Of a stretch of 64,000 nucleotides of DNA, positions 50,435-61,497 are shown in pieces; position 1 is the first letter of the stretch; every line of letters starts with the position of its first letter. The DNA is taken from contig JAQTIF010000001.1 of assembly GCA_029433525.1 (NCBI GenBank), forward strand, positions 124,001 through 188,000, in the 5' to 3' direction. The position numbers were made by a program, and so were the translations under genes. Below the pieces are notes generated by a model that was given only the letters and a program-made list of their open reading frames with translations, made no database searches and was not told the DNA's origin. Source of the DNA: Enterobacteriaceae bacterium ESL0689. GTDB taxonomy: Bacteria > Pseudomonadota > Gammaproteobacteria > Enterobacterales > Enterobacteriaceae.

Positions 50435-51289
50435 ATGGTACTGATGATTGTCAGTGGTCGATCAGGTTCTGGTAAATCTGTCGCCCTGCGGGCCCTTGAG
50501 GATATGGGGTTCTACTGTGTCGATAATCTGCCCGTCATTCTGTTACCTGATCTGGCCACAACCCTGGCGGACAGGGATGTTCCTGCTGCCGTCAGTATTG
50601 ATGTCCGTAACATGCCAGAATCACCCGAACTGTTTGAGCAGGCGATGAGCAAGCTCCCTGCGACCTTTTCTCCACAGCTGCTGTTTCTCGATGCTAACCG
50701 CAGCACACTAATCCGTCGTTACAGTGACACCCGCCGTTTGCACCCGCTGTCAAATAAAAACCTCTCACTTGAGCACGCGATTGATGAAGAGAGTCATCTG
50801 CTGGAACCGCTCCGATCGCGCGCGGATCTGATCATTGATACTTCAGAGATGTCAGTACATGAACTGGCTGAGATGTTGCGTATCCGTCTGTCCGGTAAAC
50901 ACGAACGGGAATTGACTATCGTGTTCGAATCTTTCGGCTTTAAGCATGGTATCCCGATTGATGCTGATTATGTTTTCGATGTCCGTTTTTTACCCAATCC
51001 ACACTGGGACCCACAGTTACGTCCGATGACCGGGCTGGATCAACCGGTCGCCGATTTTCTTAGCCGACATACCGAAGTTCACAATTTTATTTACCAGACC
51101 CGTAACTATCTTGAATTATGGTTACCGATGCTGGAAACCAATAACCGTAGCTATTTAACTGTCGCGATTGGCTGTACCGGTGGCAAACACCGTTCTGTCT
51201 ATATTGCTGAACAGCTTGCTGATTATTTCCGTTCACGCAGTAAAAATGTACAGTCACGCCATCGCACGCTGGAAAAGCATCCCTCATGA
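50435..51289 (+). CDS. rapZ: RNase adaptor RapZ
   Basis: RapZ binds the small RNA GlmZ and delivers it to RNase E, controlling glucosamine-6-phosphate synthase. The 284 residues equal E. coli RapZ. Walker A is [26 protein letters not shown] is Walker B-like, and the C-terminal RNA-binding domain has [20 protein letters not shown]. It overlaps ptsO by four bases. Confidence 0.97.
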   Translation: MVLMIVSGRSGSGKSVALRALEDMGFYCVDNLPVILLPDLATTLADRDVPAAVSIDVRNMPESPELFEQAMSKLPATFSPQLLFLDANRSTLIRRYSDTRRLHPLSNKNLSLEHAIDEESHLLEPLRSRADLIIDTSEMSVHELAEMLRIRLSGKHERELTIVFESFGFKHGIPIDADYVFDVRFLPNPHWDPQLRPMTGLDQPVADFLSRHTEVHNFIYQTRNYLELWLPMLETNNRSYLTVAIGCTGGKHRSVYIAEQLADYFRSRSKNVQSRHRTLEKHPS

Positions 51290-51558
51290 CGATCAGACAG
51301 CGTGTTGAAATTACCAATAAATCAGGTTTCCATGCCCGCGCGGCGATGAAGTTGTTCGATATTATGCAAAATTATGATGCCAGCGTTTTATTACGCAACC
51401 AGGCAGGCATACAAGCCGAAACGGATAGCATCATTGCCTTGCTGATGCTCGATTCTGCCAAAGGGCAACAGATAGAAATCGAGGCCAGTGGCCGACAGGA
51501 AACCGAAGCACTGGCTGCCGTTATTACGCTATTTCATACCGGTTTTGGTGAAGATTAG
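51286..51558 (+). CDS. ptsO: nitrogen PTS phosphocarrier NPr
   Basis: NPr passes phosphate from EI-Ntr to PtsN. The 90-residue HPr-fold product keeps the active His in [16 protein letters not shown] and the regulatory Ser region [20 protein letters not shown]. It is the last gene of the rpoN cluster; E. coli yrbL, which follows there, is absent. Confidence 0.96.
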   Translation: MTIRQRVEITNKSGFHARAAMKLFDIMQNYDASVLLRNQAGIQAETDSIIALLMLDSAKGQQIEIEASGRQETEALAAVITLFHTGFGED

Positions 51559-51689
51559 CGTATTACCATCCTGTTCTGCCGAGCCAAACAAGAAATTTCC
51601 ACATATTTCTTCATATTTTTACTAATTCACATAACAAATAATTTAATATTTGCTATATTAATGTATAGCTAGCTAACAGCGTGCTTCAT

Positions 51690-51815
51690 AAAGCGTCCTC
51701 CGTCTGTGTTTGAACACTGATAGTGCGGAGAAATCGCAGTATATATGCAATACGCTACGCAAAGATCCTGGGTTTTGTTCAGGGGCAAAAGGCAAGTAAA
51801 ACCGCTCTCATGGAA
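51690..51815 (+). repeat. degenerate interspersed repeat, copy H
   Basis: GTGCGGAGAAATCGCAGTAT, then AAAGATCCTGGG and GGGGCAAAAGGCAAGTAAAA keep the core order of copies A, B and G. Both ends are lost. It lies where E. coli has yrbL-mtgA-elbB, between ptsO and ArcZ. Confidence 0.5.
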
Positions 51816-51819
51816 CAAG

Positions 51820-51938
51820 ACTTACCGTCTTTTAGTTGTCAGGCTCACAGTACAACATCGCCATAAAATGTGGCAAAAATATATTCCCTGGTGTTGGCGC
51901 TGTATTCGCGCACCCCGGTTTATCCGGGGTCATTTTTT
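51820..51938 (+). ncRNA. arcZ: Hfq-dependent small RNA ArcZ
   Basis: From about 51883 the sequence TTCCCTGGTGTTGGCGC, then TATTCGCGCACCCCGG, a short loop and CCGGGGTCATTTTTT is nearly identical to the processed 3' part of E. coli ArcZ (SraH), which activates rpoS translation and represses many mRNAs. CCCCGG/CCGGGG plus six T is its terminator. The 5' part is not conserved enough to fix the start; 51820 assumes the E. coli length of about 121 nt. It faces arcB, and its terminator overlaps the arcB stop codon. In E. coli it likewise lies next to arcB, beside elbB, and is repressed by ArcA. Confidence 0.9.
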
Positions 51939-54281
51939 CTCTGCGGTAGCAACCCACCTCTTTAATGTCGCCACATCCTGCTGCCACGTCGATTTTATCT
52001 CTTCAACCCATTGAGGTACTTTATCTGCCCACGCTGGCAGGTCAGCATTCTGGATCAGTTGCCCCAGTTGCTGAATATGACTCAGGCCGATAGAGCCTGC
52101 GGCACCTTTAATTTTATGTCCGCTATCAGCAATACCTTTATCATCATGTGCCACCAGATGGGATTCCAGTACCGACAGATAATCAGGCATCATCTTCTCA
52201 AACACCACCAGGCCATCATGGATAAGTTTTGGCCCGACCAGATCGATATACTGCTCAAGCATCGGAATATTCAGTGCCGCCGCCGACTGACTGGCTGTTA
52301 TACCGGAGGTGTTATCCTTTAACCCGGCGGGGGTGTCAGCCACATCCCAGAATTTTTTGATAATTGTCGTTAACGCGGACACCGAGAGCGGTTTATTCAA
52401 TACATCACTCATCCCGGCATCGAGATACTCTTTTTTATCCTTCGGTACATTAGCGGTCAGCGCGACCAGTGGCGGTAACTTATCAGCGGCAAAGTGTTGT
52501 TTCAGATAGCGAGCAATATCCAGCCCTGTCATATCCGGTAGCTGAATATCCAGTAACACCAGATCATATTCACCTGGTCTGAACATCTTCAGCGCTTCCT
52601 TACCGCTCATGGCGACATCCACGCTGTTCCCTAGTTTCTCCAGCACTGAACACGCAACCAGGACATTAAGCTCAATATCTTCAACCAATAATACATGCAG
52701 CGCGGGGAGAGGAGTAACCTCGTCCTCTGGCACTGTCTCGACTTCCTCTACCACCGCTGGCGCATCAACCGTCAGGATAAATGTCGATCCATGACCGGGC
52801 TGGCTGCTCACATCAATATCGCCGCCCATATTACGAGCCAGCCGTCGCGATACCGCCAGGCCGATGCCGGTTCCGGTCGCGGATTTTCTCCCCTCGCTGT
52901 CTTTTACCTGATAATACATCGAGAATATCTTTTCCTGTTCATCGACTGGAATGCCGATGCCAGAATCTTCAATCACGAAATGTAATTGACCATGTTGGTT
53001 ATCATAGCTAACGCTGACCGTCACTTTTCCGCCTTGCGGCGTAAATTTCACCGCATTACCGATCAGGTTCCATAAGATTTGCCGCAGACGGGTGGCATCG
53101 GTCATCACTTTATGTGGTAAGGGCTGTATGGGTTGCATCACAAAAGACAACCTTTTTTGCTGTGCCTGCAGACCCGCAAGATTTTCCAGATCGGTAAGAA
53201 AATCGGTAAAGTTAACCGGCTGGTTATCCAGTTGCACTTTACGTCGTTCAAGCTTATCCATATCAATGATATCATTGAAGATATTACCAAGAGTGACCGC
53301 TGATATATGAATGGTCTGGAGGTATTTCTTTTGCTCACTACTGAGTTCAGTATCCAGCAAAATGCGGCTTAGCCCGACGATACCATTCAGTGGGGTACGC
53401 AGTTCATGGCTAATCGTCGAGATGAAAGTGGTCTTATCGCGACTGGCGCGTTCCAGCGCCTCATGATAACGCTTACGTTCGGTGATATCACGACCAAACC
53501 CCATCAAACCACGACACTCACCAATCCAGTCATAGTATGGAATTTTGCGGATTTCAAAGCAGCTCTTCGATCCCTTCGGGCCCTCTATCCACTGTTCATA
53601 AGTGAGCGATATGTTATAGCGAAAAACTTTCTGGTCAGTTTCCAGCACTTTCTCCGCCACCTCCTGGCTGTAAATATCCTCTGGCTTAAGGTGCATAAGC
53701 TGCTTCCGGCTTTTTCCGGTTAACCGTTCGACGGCTCGATTACAGCCAGAAAATTCACTTAATTCATTACGGTAGAAAACCAAATCGGGAGACGCATCGA
53801 GAAAAGAACGCAGAAAGGAAGATTGTTGCTCCAGCTTAATTTGTGTTTTTTCACGCTCTTTGATCTCACTCTGCAGTTGATTCAGCGTGGCTTCTCTTTC
53901 AGCCTCCGCTTTTTCACGATCACTCATCTCCTGATTAAGCTGTGCGATATTATATTTAAGCTGAACATTGAGCTGGTTATCGCGCTTACGCATCTCTTCC
54001 AGTTTTTCCACCACCCGGGCAAGATGCTGTCGAGCCTCCTCCAGTTGCTCAACTACCACCGATAAAAAGTAAATGACCCAGGGCGTGATCAATAAGCCAA
54101 AGAAAATAGAACGAATCATATCGATACTATCAACCTTGCCATGCAGCACCATCGTCACTGCCATCTGGACAATAATGGCCAGTACCACCAGCGCCAGCGC
54201 CAGTAACATAGAAAAACGCACCAGCCCAAGCTTTGTCATCAGATCAACATAGTACTGTGCCAACAATCTGACTTGCTTCAT
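51930..54281 (-). CDS. arcB: anaerobic sensor kinase ArcB
   Basis: ArcB senses the quinone redox state and phosphorylates ArcA. The 783 residues (778 in E. coli) show two N-terminal membrane helices (about 22-45 and 58-77), a coiled coil, a PAS domain, and the kinase with its active His in ISHELRTPLNGIVGLSRILL and ATP motifs (IWNLIGNAVKFTPQGG). The receiver domain has Asp in VLLDIQLPDMTGLDIARYLK, and the HPt domain has His in GHKIKGAAGSIGLSH. Its stop codon lies in the ArcZ terminator on the other strand. Confidence 0.97.
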   Translation of the reverse strand: MKQVRLLAQYYVDLMTKLGLVRFSMLLALALVVLAIIVQMAVTMVLHGKVDSIDMIRSIFFGLLITPWVIYFLSVVVEQLEEARQHLARVVEKLEEMRKRDNQLNVQLKYNIAQLNQEMSDREKAEAEREATLNQLQSEIKEREKTQIKLEQQSSFLRSFLDASPDLVFYRNELSEFSGCNRAVERLTGKSRKQLMHLKPEDIYSQEVAEKVLETDQKVFRYNISLTYEQWIEGPKGSKSCFEIRKIPYYDWIGECRGLMGFGRDITERKRYHEALERASRDKTTFISTISHELRTPLNGIVGLSRILLDTELSSEQKKYLQTIHISAVTLGNIFNDIIDMDKLERRKVQLDNQPVNFTDFLTDLENLAGLQAQQKRLSFVMQPIQPLPHKVMTDATRLRQILWNLIGNAVKFTPQGGKVTVSVSYDNQHGQLHFVIEDSGIGIPVDEQEKIFSMYYQVKDSEGRKSATGTGIGLAVSRRLARNMGGDIDVSSQPGHGSTFILTVDAPAVVEEVETVPEDEVTPLPALHVLLVEDIELNVLVACSVLEKLGNSVDVAMSGKEALKMFRPGEYDLVLLDIQLPDMTGLDIARYLKQHFAADKLPPLVALTANVPKDKKEYLDAGMSDVLNKPLSVSALTTIIKKFWDVADTPAGLKDNTSGITASQSAAALNIPMLEQYIDLVGPKLIHDGLVVFEKMMPDYLSVLESHLVAHDDKGIADSGHKIKGAAGSIGLSHIQQLGQLIQNADLPAWADKVPQWVEEIKSTWQQDVATLKRWVATAEKK

Positions 54282-54497
54282 AAAGGATTCCTTTACGCCC
54301 GTAGTGTCACGCCATGATTCTTATTGCGCCACAGATGGTAAACTGCACAAAAAACAGGCATGGATTTGAATCTCACTGGCAGTGAACACCACTCACGACA
54401 TCTCAATGTAACGTCAGTTTATACATCTTTTTACTCTGCTGCTGCCAAATCTGCCGCTAATATATTGATTTATTTTAGACGCCGCTCACCATAAGCT

Positions 54498-54524
54498 GAA
54501 TAAGCGCCTGGCCCACCAGGCGCT
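54498..54524. repeat. minimal inverted-end repeat (solo palindrome, copy I)
   Basis: TAAGCGCCTGGCCCACCAGGCG is identical to the left end of copy A (2183-2204), but here it is followed at once by CTAA, closing a perfect palindrome GCGCCTGG/CCAGGCGC. It looks like an element reduced to its two joined ends. Confidence 0.65.
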
Positions 54525-54703
54525 AAATTAACCGGCTGATGGACTGACTGATCGTCATCAAAAATAAACCCGTCTTTACTAACAAAGATTGTGATGACTT
54601 TTTCTTATATCTCACCTGGGAAGTGCTTTTATATTGTTTAAAATAATCACTGGTTTTATATTCCATAATTAATTTATTTTTTAGATAAATAACCTAATAA
54701 AAT

Positions 54704-54712
54704 TGATATAAT
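54704..54712 (+). promoter_or_regulatory. probable extended -10 promoter of gltBD
   Basis: TGATATAAT combines the TGN extension with a perfect TATAAT. The region where a -35 box would lie is a poor match, which is typical for extended -10 promoters. Transcription would start near 54719, leaving a leader of about 350 nt before gltB. The AT-rich surroundings would suit Lrp or IHF binding, which is inference. Confidence 0.45.
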
Positions 54713-55070
54713 CAGTATTTATATGTAATGATTTGCTATCCACACCGTACCACCACTCCACCCTCCTCCCACATTTCCGGTTAAATTCATGATTGTCCGG
54801 TTTTTATCAATAAAGCGACCATTTGACGTCAGTATGGATTCCCGATAACTTGACTCTGTACTGGAAGCTTTCTCAATGGGTACTCTGCTCATTATTTTAT
54901 GCCGTTATTAAAATTTCCTCTGACAGCAAGCTATTAAACTTGCTGATTGATATAAAAAAGGATGCCAGAGAGATGAATGCACAGCTCAGCCTGTCGCTAC
55001 GTTCTTTCTGCGCCCGGATACAATCACTGTCAAAGAGGAAGCCTATCGAAACCTGGGGAGGTCTACGAAT

Positions 55071-58000
55071 ATGCTGTATGATAAATCTCTTGAGAGAGAT
55101 AACTGTGGTTTCGGCCTGATCGCCCACATAGAAGGCGAACCCAGTCATAAAGTCGTTCGCACTGCAATACACGCGCTGTCTCGTATGCAACACCGTGGTG
55201 CGATCCTGGCAGATGGTAAAACCGGCGATGGTTGTGGCTTGCTGTTGCAGAAACCTGATCGTTTCTTCCATCTCATCGCGCAAGATCATGGCTGGCGCTT
55301 AGCCAAAAATTACGCTGTCGGGATGCTGTTTCTGAATAAAGATCCTGAACTGGCAGCCACCGCTCGCCGTATTATTGAAGAAGAATTGCAACGAGAAACC
55401 CTGTCTATCGTTGGCTGGCGTGAAGTCCCGATCAACGCCGATGTGCTGGGTGAAATCGCCCTCTCCTCACAGCCACAGATTGAGCAAATTTTTATTAACG
55501 CCCCGGCAGGCTGGCGACCACGTGATATGGAGCGCCGTTTATTTGTTGCTCGCCGCCGAATAGAAAAACGCCTGCTGGACGATAAAGATTTCTATGTATG
55601 CAGTCTGTCAAACCTGGTTAATGTCTATAAGGGCCTGTGTATGCCCGCCGACTTACCACGTTTTTATCTCGATCTGGCTGATCTGCGTCTGGAGTCTGCG
55701 ATCTGCCTGTTTCACCAGCGTTTTTCTACTAATACCGTACCACGCTGGCCCCTGGCTCAGCCCTTCCGTTATCTGGCACATAACGGCGAAATTAACACCA
55801 TCACCGGTAACCGACAGTGGGCACGCGCACGAACCTATAAATTCCAGACGCCGTTAATTCCGGATCTGCATGATGCCGCGCCATTTATCAATGAAACCGG
55901 TTCGGATTCCAGCTCAATGGATAACATGCTGGATCTTCTTCTGGCAGGCGGTATGGATATTATACGAGCCATGCGCTTGCTGGTTCCTCCTGCCTGGCAG
56001 AATAACCCTGATATGGACCCGGAACTACGTGCTTTCTTTGATTTTAACTCCATGCATATGGAGCCGTGGGATGGCCCGGCAGGGATCGTGATGTCCGATG
56101 GTCGCTTTGCTGCCTGTAATCTTGACCGTAATGGATTACGGCCAGCGCGTTATGTCATCACCAAAGATAAACTGATCACCTGTGCCTCTGAAATTGGTAT
56201 CTGGGATTATCAGCCTGATGAAGTGATTGAGAAAGGTCGTGTCGGGCCAGGAGAACTGATGGTCATCGACACCCGTGTTGGCCGCATTTTGCACTCCACA
56301 GAAACCGATGACGACCTGAAAAGCCGCCATCCTTATAAAGAGTGGATGGAGAAGAATGTTCGTCGCCTGATACCACTCGAAGATCTGCCAGATGAAGAGA
56401 TCGGTCATCGCCAGCTGGATGACGATACCCTCGCCAGTTACCAGAAACAATTTAACTACAGCACGGAAGAGCTGGATTCGGTACTGCGTGTGCTGGGCGA
56501 AAACGGTCAGGAAGCGGTAGGTTCCATGGGAGATGACACCCCTTTTGCGGTGCTCTCCAGTCAACCACGGATCATTTATGATTACTTCCGTCAGCAGTTT
56601 GCTCAGGTAACCAACCCGCCGATCGATCCGCTGCGTGAGGCCCATGTGATGTCACTGGCTACCAGTATCGGCCGGGAAATGAATGTGTTCTGTGAAGCAG
56701 AGGGCCAGGCGCATCGTCTGAGCTTCAAATCACCGGTTTTGCTGTATTCCGATTTCAAGCAATTGACCACTATCGAAGAGGTCTATTACCGTGCTGATCG
56801 CCTGGATATTACCTTTGACGCCAGCGAGACCACCCTCGCCGAAACCGTAAAAGCACTGTGTGATACGGCCGAAGAAATGGTGCGTAACGGCACGGTTCTG
56901 CTGGTGCTGTCTGATCGTAACATCTCCAGCGATCGGCTGCCGGTTCCGGCTCCGATGGCGGTCGGCGCTATTCAGACGCGGCTGGTCGATAAAAACCTGC
57001 GTTGTGACGCCAATATCATTGTCGAAACCGCCAGTGCCCGCGATCCACACCACTTCGCCGTGTTATTGGGTTTTGGTGCGACAGCCATCTACCCTTACCT
57101 GGCTTATGAGACACTGGCGAAACTGGTCGATAGCAAGGCGATTAATAAAGATTATCGTACCGTGATGCTGAATTACCGCAACGGTATCAACAAAGGTCTG
57201 TATAAGATCATGTCCAAAATGGGCATATCGACGATTTCCTCCTATCGTTGCTCTAAGCTGTTCGAAGCGGTCGGTTTGCATCGTGAAGTTTCCGATTTGT
57301 GCTTTCAGGGCGTCGTCAGCCGTATTGGCGGCGCTGGATTTGAGGATTTTCAGCAGGATCTGCTTAATCTCTCCCGACGCGCCTGGCGGGTACGCCACCC
57401 TTTGTCGCAGGGAGGGTTATTAAAATATGTGTACGGTGGTGAGTATCACGCCTACAACCCGGATATTGTACGTACTCTGCAAAAAGCCGTGCAAAGCGGT
57501 GAGTACCAGGACTATCAGCGCTACGCGCAACACGTTAATGAGCGCTTACCCGCCATGTTACGCGATTTACTGGTGCTGAACCCCGGCGATGAGGCGATCG
57601 ATATCGACCAGGTGGAGTCAGCGCAGGAATTATTCAAACGTTTTGATACCGCCGCGATGTCGATTGGTGCATTAAGTCCGGAAGCACATGAATCACTGGC
57701 CGAGGCTATGAATAGTCTCGGGGGATTTTCTAACTCCGGTGAGGGCGGTGAAGATCCGGCGCGCTATGGCACCAAAAAAGTATCGCGGATAAAACAGGTT
57801 GCTTCGGGTCGATTCGGTGTCACGCCCGCTTTCCTGGTGAACGCCGATGTTATTCAAATCAAAGTCGCGCAGGGTGCCAAGCCGGGCGAAGGTGGGCAAT
57901 TACCGGGCGATAAAGTGACGCCTTATATCGCTAAACTCCGCTATTCCGTGCCTGGAGTGACCTTGATTTCCCCGCCACCGCACCACGATATTTACTCTAT

Positions 58001-59531
58001 CGAGGATCTGGCACAACTTATTTTTGATCTCAAGCAGGTCAACCCAGCCGCCATGATCTCTGTCAAGCTGGTTTCCGAACCCGGAGTCGGGACAATCGCG
58101 ACCGGTGTCGCCAAAGCGTATGCTGATCTTATCACTATCTCTGGCTATGACGGTGGCACTGGTGCCAGCCCGCTGACCTCAGTGAAGTACGCAGGATGTC
58201 CGTGGGAGCTGGGACTTGTTGAAACACAACAAGCACTGGTCGCCAATGGGCTGCGGCATAAAGTACGCCTGCAAGTGGATGGTGGCCTGAAAACCGGTCT
58301 TGATATCATTAAAGCGGCGATCCTGGGGGCAGAAAGTTTTGGCTTTGGCACTGGCCCGATGATTGCGCTCGGTTGCAAGTATCTGCGAATTTGTCATCTC
58401 AATAACTGCGCTACCGGTGTCGCAACCCAGGATGAAAAGCTGCGCAATGAGCACTATCACGGTTTGCCATTTAAAGTCAGCCATTACTTTGAATTTCTCG
58501 CCCGCGAAACTCGTGAAATCATGGCGCAACTGGGAGTGACACGTCTGGTGGATCTGATTGGTCGCACTGACTTGCTCAAAACACTGGACGGTTTCACCGC
58601 GAAACAGCAAAAGCTGGATCTCAGCCCACTGCTGGAAACGGTGGCGCCTGAACCCGGCCAGACCTTGTACTGTACAGAAAGCAATCCGCCGTTTGATAAA
58701 GGCGAACTGAATGCACAACTTTTGCAGCAAGCGAAACCCTTCGTTGATCGCCGACAGAGCAAAACATTCTGGTTCGATATCCGCAATACTGACCGTTCAG
58801 TAGGGGCATCACTTTCTGGCTATATCGCCCGCACCCACGGTGATCAGGGGCTGGCGGCAGATCCTGTTATCGTGCATTTTACCGGTACTGCCGGGCAAAG
58901 CTTCGGGGTGTGGAATGCTGGCGGTGTAGAATTACATCTGATCGGCGACGCCAATGACTACGTCGGTAAAGGCATGACGGGTGGCCTGATCGCCATTCGT
59001 CCGCCGGTGGGTTCCTCCTTCTGCAGCCATGAGGCCAGCATTATTGGTAACACCTGCCTGTATGGCGCAACGGGTGGCCGCTTATATGCCGCCGGTCGGG
59101 CAGGTGAACGTTTTGCCGTACGTAATTCCGGTGCCATCACGGTGGTAGAAGGCATTGGTGATAACGGCTGTGAATATATGACAGGAGGCATTGTCTGTGT
59201 TCTCGGTAAAACCGGTGTTAATTTTGGTGCCGGAATGACGGGTGGATTTGCCTATGTGCTGAATGAAGATGGTGATTTCCGCAAACGGGTCAATCCTGAA
59301 TTAGTCGAGGTTCTGGATATTGCCACGCTCGCGATCCATGAAGAGCATCTGCGGGGGCTGATCACAGAACACGTACAGCTTACGGGTTCGTCCCGTGGTG
59401 AAGAGATCCTCGCTAACTGGCCGGATTTTTCCACAAAATTCGCCCTGATCAAACCCAAATCCAGCGATGTCAAAGCGCTATTAGGTCATCGTAGTCGTAG
59501 CTCTGCAGAGCTGCGTATACAGGCGCAGTAA
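55071..59531 (+). CDS. gltB: glutamate synthase (NADPH) large subunit
   Basis: GltB, with GltD, makes two glutamates from glutamine and 2-oxoglutarate. The frame has 1486 residues. The start MLYDKSLERDN precedes the Cys that becomes the N-terminal nucleophile of the class II glutaminase domain (CGFGLIAHIEGEP). Then come the central domain, the FMN-binding synthase domain (GYDGGTGASPLTSVKYAG), the 3Fe-4S cysteines in CKYLRICHLNNCATGV and the C-terminal GXGXG beta-helix. It is highly conserved throughout. gltD follows after nine bases. Confidence 0.98.
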   Translation: MLYDKSLERDNCGFGLIAHIEGEPSHKVVRTAIHALSRMQHRGAILADGKTGDGCGLLLQKPDRFFHLIAQDHGWRLAKNYAVGMLFLNKDPELAATARRIIEEELQRETLSIVGWREVPINADVLGEIALSSQPQIEQIFINAPAGWRPRDMERRLFVARRRIEKRLLDDKDFYVCSLSNLVNVYKGLCMPADLPRFYLDLADLRLESAICLFHQRFSTNTVPRWPLAQPFRYLAHNGEINTITGNRQWARARTYKFQTPLIPDLHDAAPFINETGSDSSSMDNMLDLLLAGGMDIIRAMRLLVPPAWQNNPDMDPELRAFFDFNSMHMEPWDGPAGIVMSDGRFAACNLDRNGLRPARYVITKDKLITCASEIGIWDYQPDEVIEKGRVGPGELMVIDTRVGRILHSTETDDDLKSRHPYKEWMEKNVRRLIPLEDLPDEEIGHRQLDDDTLASYQKQFNYSTEELDSVLRVLGENGQEAVGSMGDDTPFAVLSSQPRIIYDYFRQQFAQVTNPPIDPLREAHVMSLATSIGREMNVFCEAEGQAHRLSFKSPVLLYSDFKQLTTIEEVYYRADRLDITFDASETTLAETVKALCDTAEEMVRNGTVLLVLSDRNISSDRLPVPAPMAVGAIQTRLVDKNLRCDANIIVETASARDPHHFAVLLGFGATAIYPYLAYETLAKLVDSKAINKDYRTVMLNYRNGINKGLYKIMSKMGISTISSYRCSKLFEAVGLHREVSDLCFQGVVSRIGGAGFEDFQQDLLNLSRRAWRVRHPLSQGGLLKYVYGGEYHAYNPDIVRTLQKAVQSGEYQDYQRYAQHVNERLPAMLRDLLVLNPGDEAIDIDQVESAQELFKRFDTAAMSIGALSPEAHESLAEAMNSLGGFSNSGEGGEDPARYGTKKVSRIKQVASGRFGVTPAFLVNADVIQIKVAQGAKPGEGGQLPGDKVTPYIAKLRYSVPGVTLISPPPHHDIYSIEDLAQLIFDLKQVNPAAMISVKLVSEPGVGTIATGVAKAYADLITISGYDGGTGASPLTSVKYAGCPWELGLVETQQALVANGLRHKVRLQVDGGLKTGLDIIKAAILGAESFGFGTGPMIALGCKYLRICHLNNCATGVATQDEKLRNEHYHGLPFKVSHYFEFLARETREIMAQLGVTRLVDLIGRTDLLKTLDGFTAKQQKLDLSPLLETVAPEPGQTLYCTESNPPFDKGELNAQLLQQAKPFVDRRQSKTFWFDIRNTDRSVGASLSGYIARTHGDQGLAADPVIVHFTGTAGQSFGVWNAGGVELHLIGDANDYVGKGMTGGLIAIRPPVGSSFCSHEASIIGNTCLYGATGGRLYAAGRAGERFAVRNSGAITVVEGIGDNGCEYMTGGIVCVLGKTGVNFGAGMTGGFAYVLNEDGDFRKRVNPELVEVLDIATLAIHEEHLRGLITEHVQLTGSSRGEEILANWPDFSTKFALIKPKSSDVKALLGHRSRSSAELRIQAQ

Positions 59532-60959
<1,428 letters not shown>

Positions 60960-60964
60960 AACAT

Positions 60965-60992
60965 TGGCCCGGATAACACGTTATCCGGGCCA
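60965..60992. terminator. strong hairpin between gltD and sspB
   Basis: TGGCCCGGATAA and TTATCCGGGCCA form a 12-bp stem around CACG in the 55-bp gap between the convergent stops. In the minus direction ATGTTTTATATT follows, so it best fits sspB termination; in the plus direction there is no U-run but the stem is strong. Confidence 0.65.
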
Positions 60993-61014
60993 GAAAAAGA
61001 CACCACGATCGTTT

Positions 61015-61494
61015 TTACTTCACGACACGCAGTGAGGGGCGTCCACCACGTGGTGGCGGTGTATCATCAGGATCATCGGGCTTATCGCCTTCAATCACCG
61101 AGATTACGGTTTCGCTTTCTCCCTCTGACGGTGAGCTATCATCCTCGAATGAAGCGAGCGCCTCATCATAGGCCGCTTCCGGCTCAAACATCATCCCGGC
61201 ACCGTTTTCACGGGCATAAATCGCCAGCACCGCGGCCATAGGAACATAGACACTACGCGGAATGCCGCCAAAACGGGTATCGAAACACACCAGCTCATTC
61301 ATCAGCTTCAGGTTGGCCACTGCACCCGGCGCAATATTGAGTACAATTTGCCCATTGCTCGCATATTCCATCGGAACCTGCACATTGGGCTGTGTCACAT
61401 CCACAACCAGGTGTGGCGTGAGCCGGTTATCCATCAACCATTCATAGAACGCCCTGAGTAAATAGGGACGACGCGGTATTAACTGTGCATCCAT
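61015..61494 (-). CDS. sspB: ClpXP adaptor SspB
   Basis: SspB brings ssrA-tagged proteins and RseA to ClpXP. The 159 residues show the substrate-binding domain (RRPYLLRAFYEWLMDNRLTP, then GQIVLNIAPGAVANLKLMNE and RFGGIPRSVYVPMAAVLAIY). An acidic flexible linker and the ClpX-docking end GGRPSLRVVK follow. It starts three bases after the sspA stop. Confidence 0.96.
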   Translation of the reverse strand: MDAQLIPRRPYLLRAFYEWLMDNRLTPHLVVDVTQPNVQVPMEYASNGQIVLNIAPGAVANLKLMNELVCFDTRFGGIPRSVYVPMAAVLAIYARENGAGMMFEPEAAYDEALASFEDDSSPSEGESETVISVIEGDKPDDPDDTPPPRGGRPSLRVVK

Positions 61495-61497
61495 TCA

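Larger units (their letters stand above)
54282..55070. other. 789-bp divergent gap between arcB and gltB
   Basis: E. coli has yhcC here; no remnant of it is recognisable. The gap holds a compact palindrome (54498-54524), an AT-rich tract around 54600-54725 with a promoter, and the gltB leader. Short open frames inside show no protein-like features. Confidence 0.55.
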
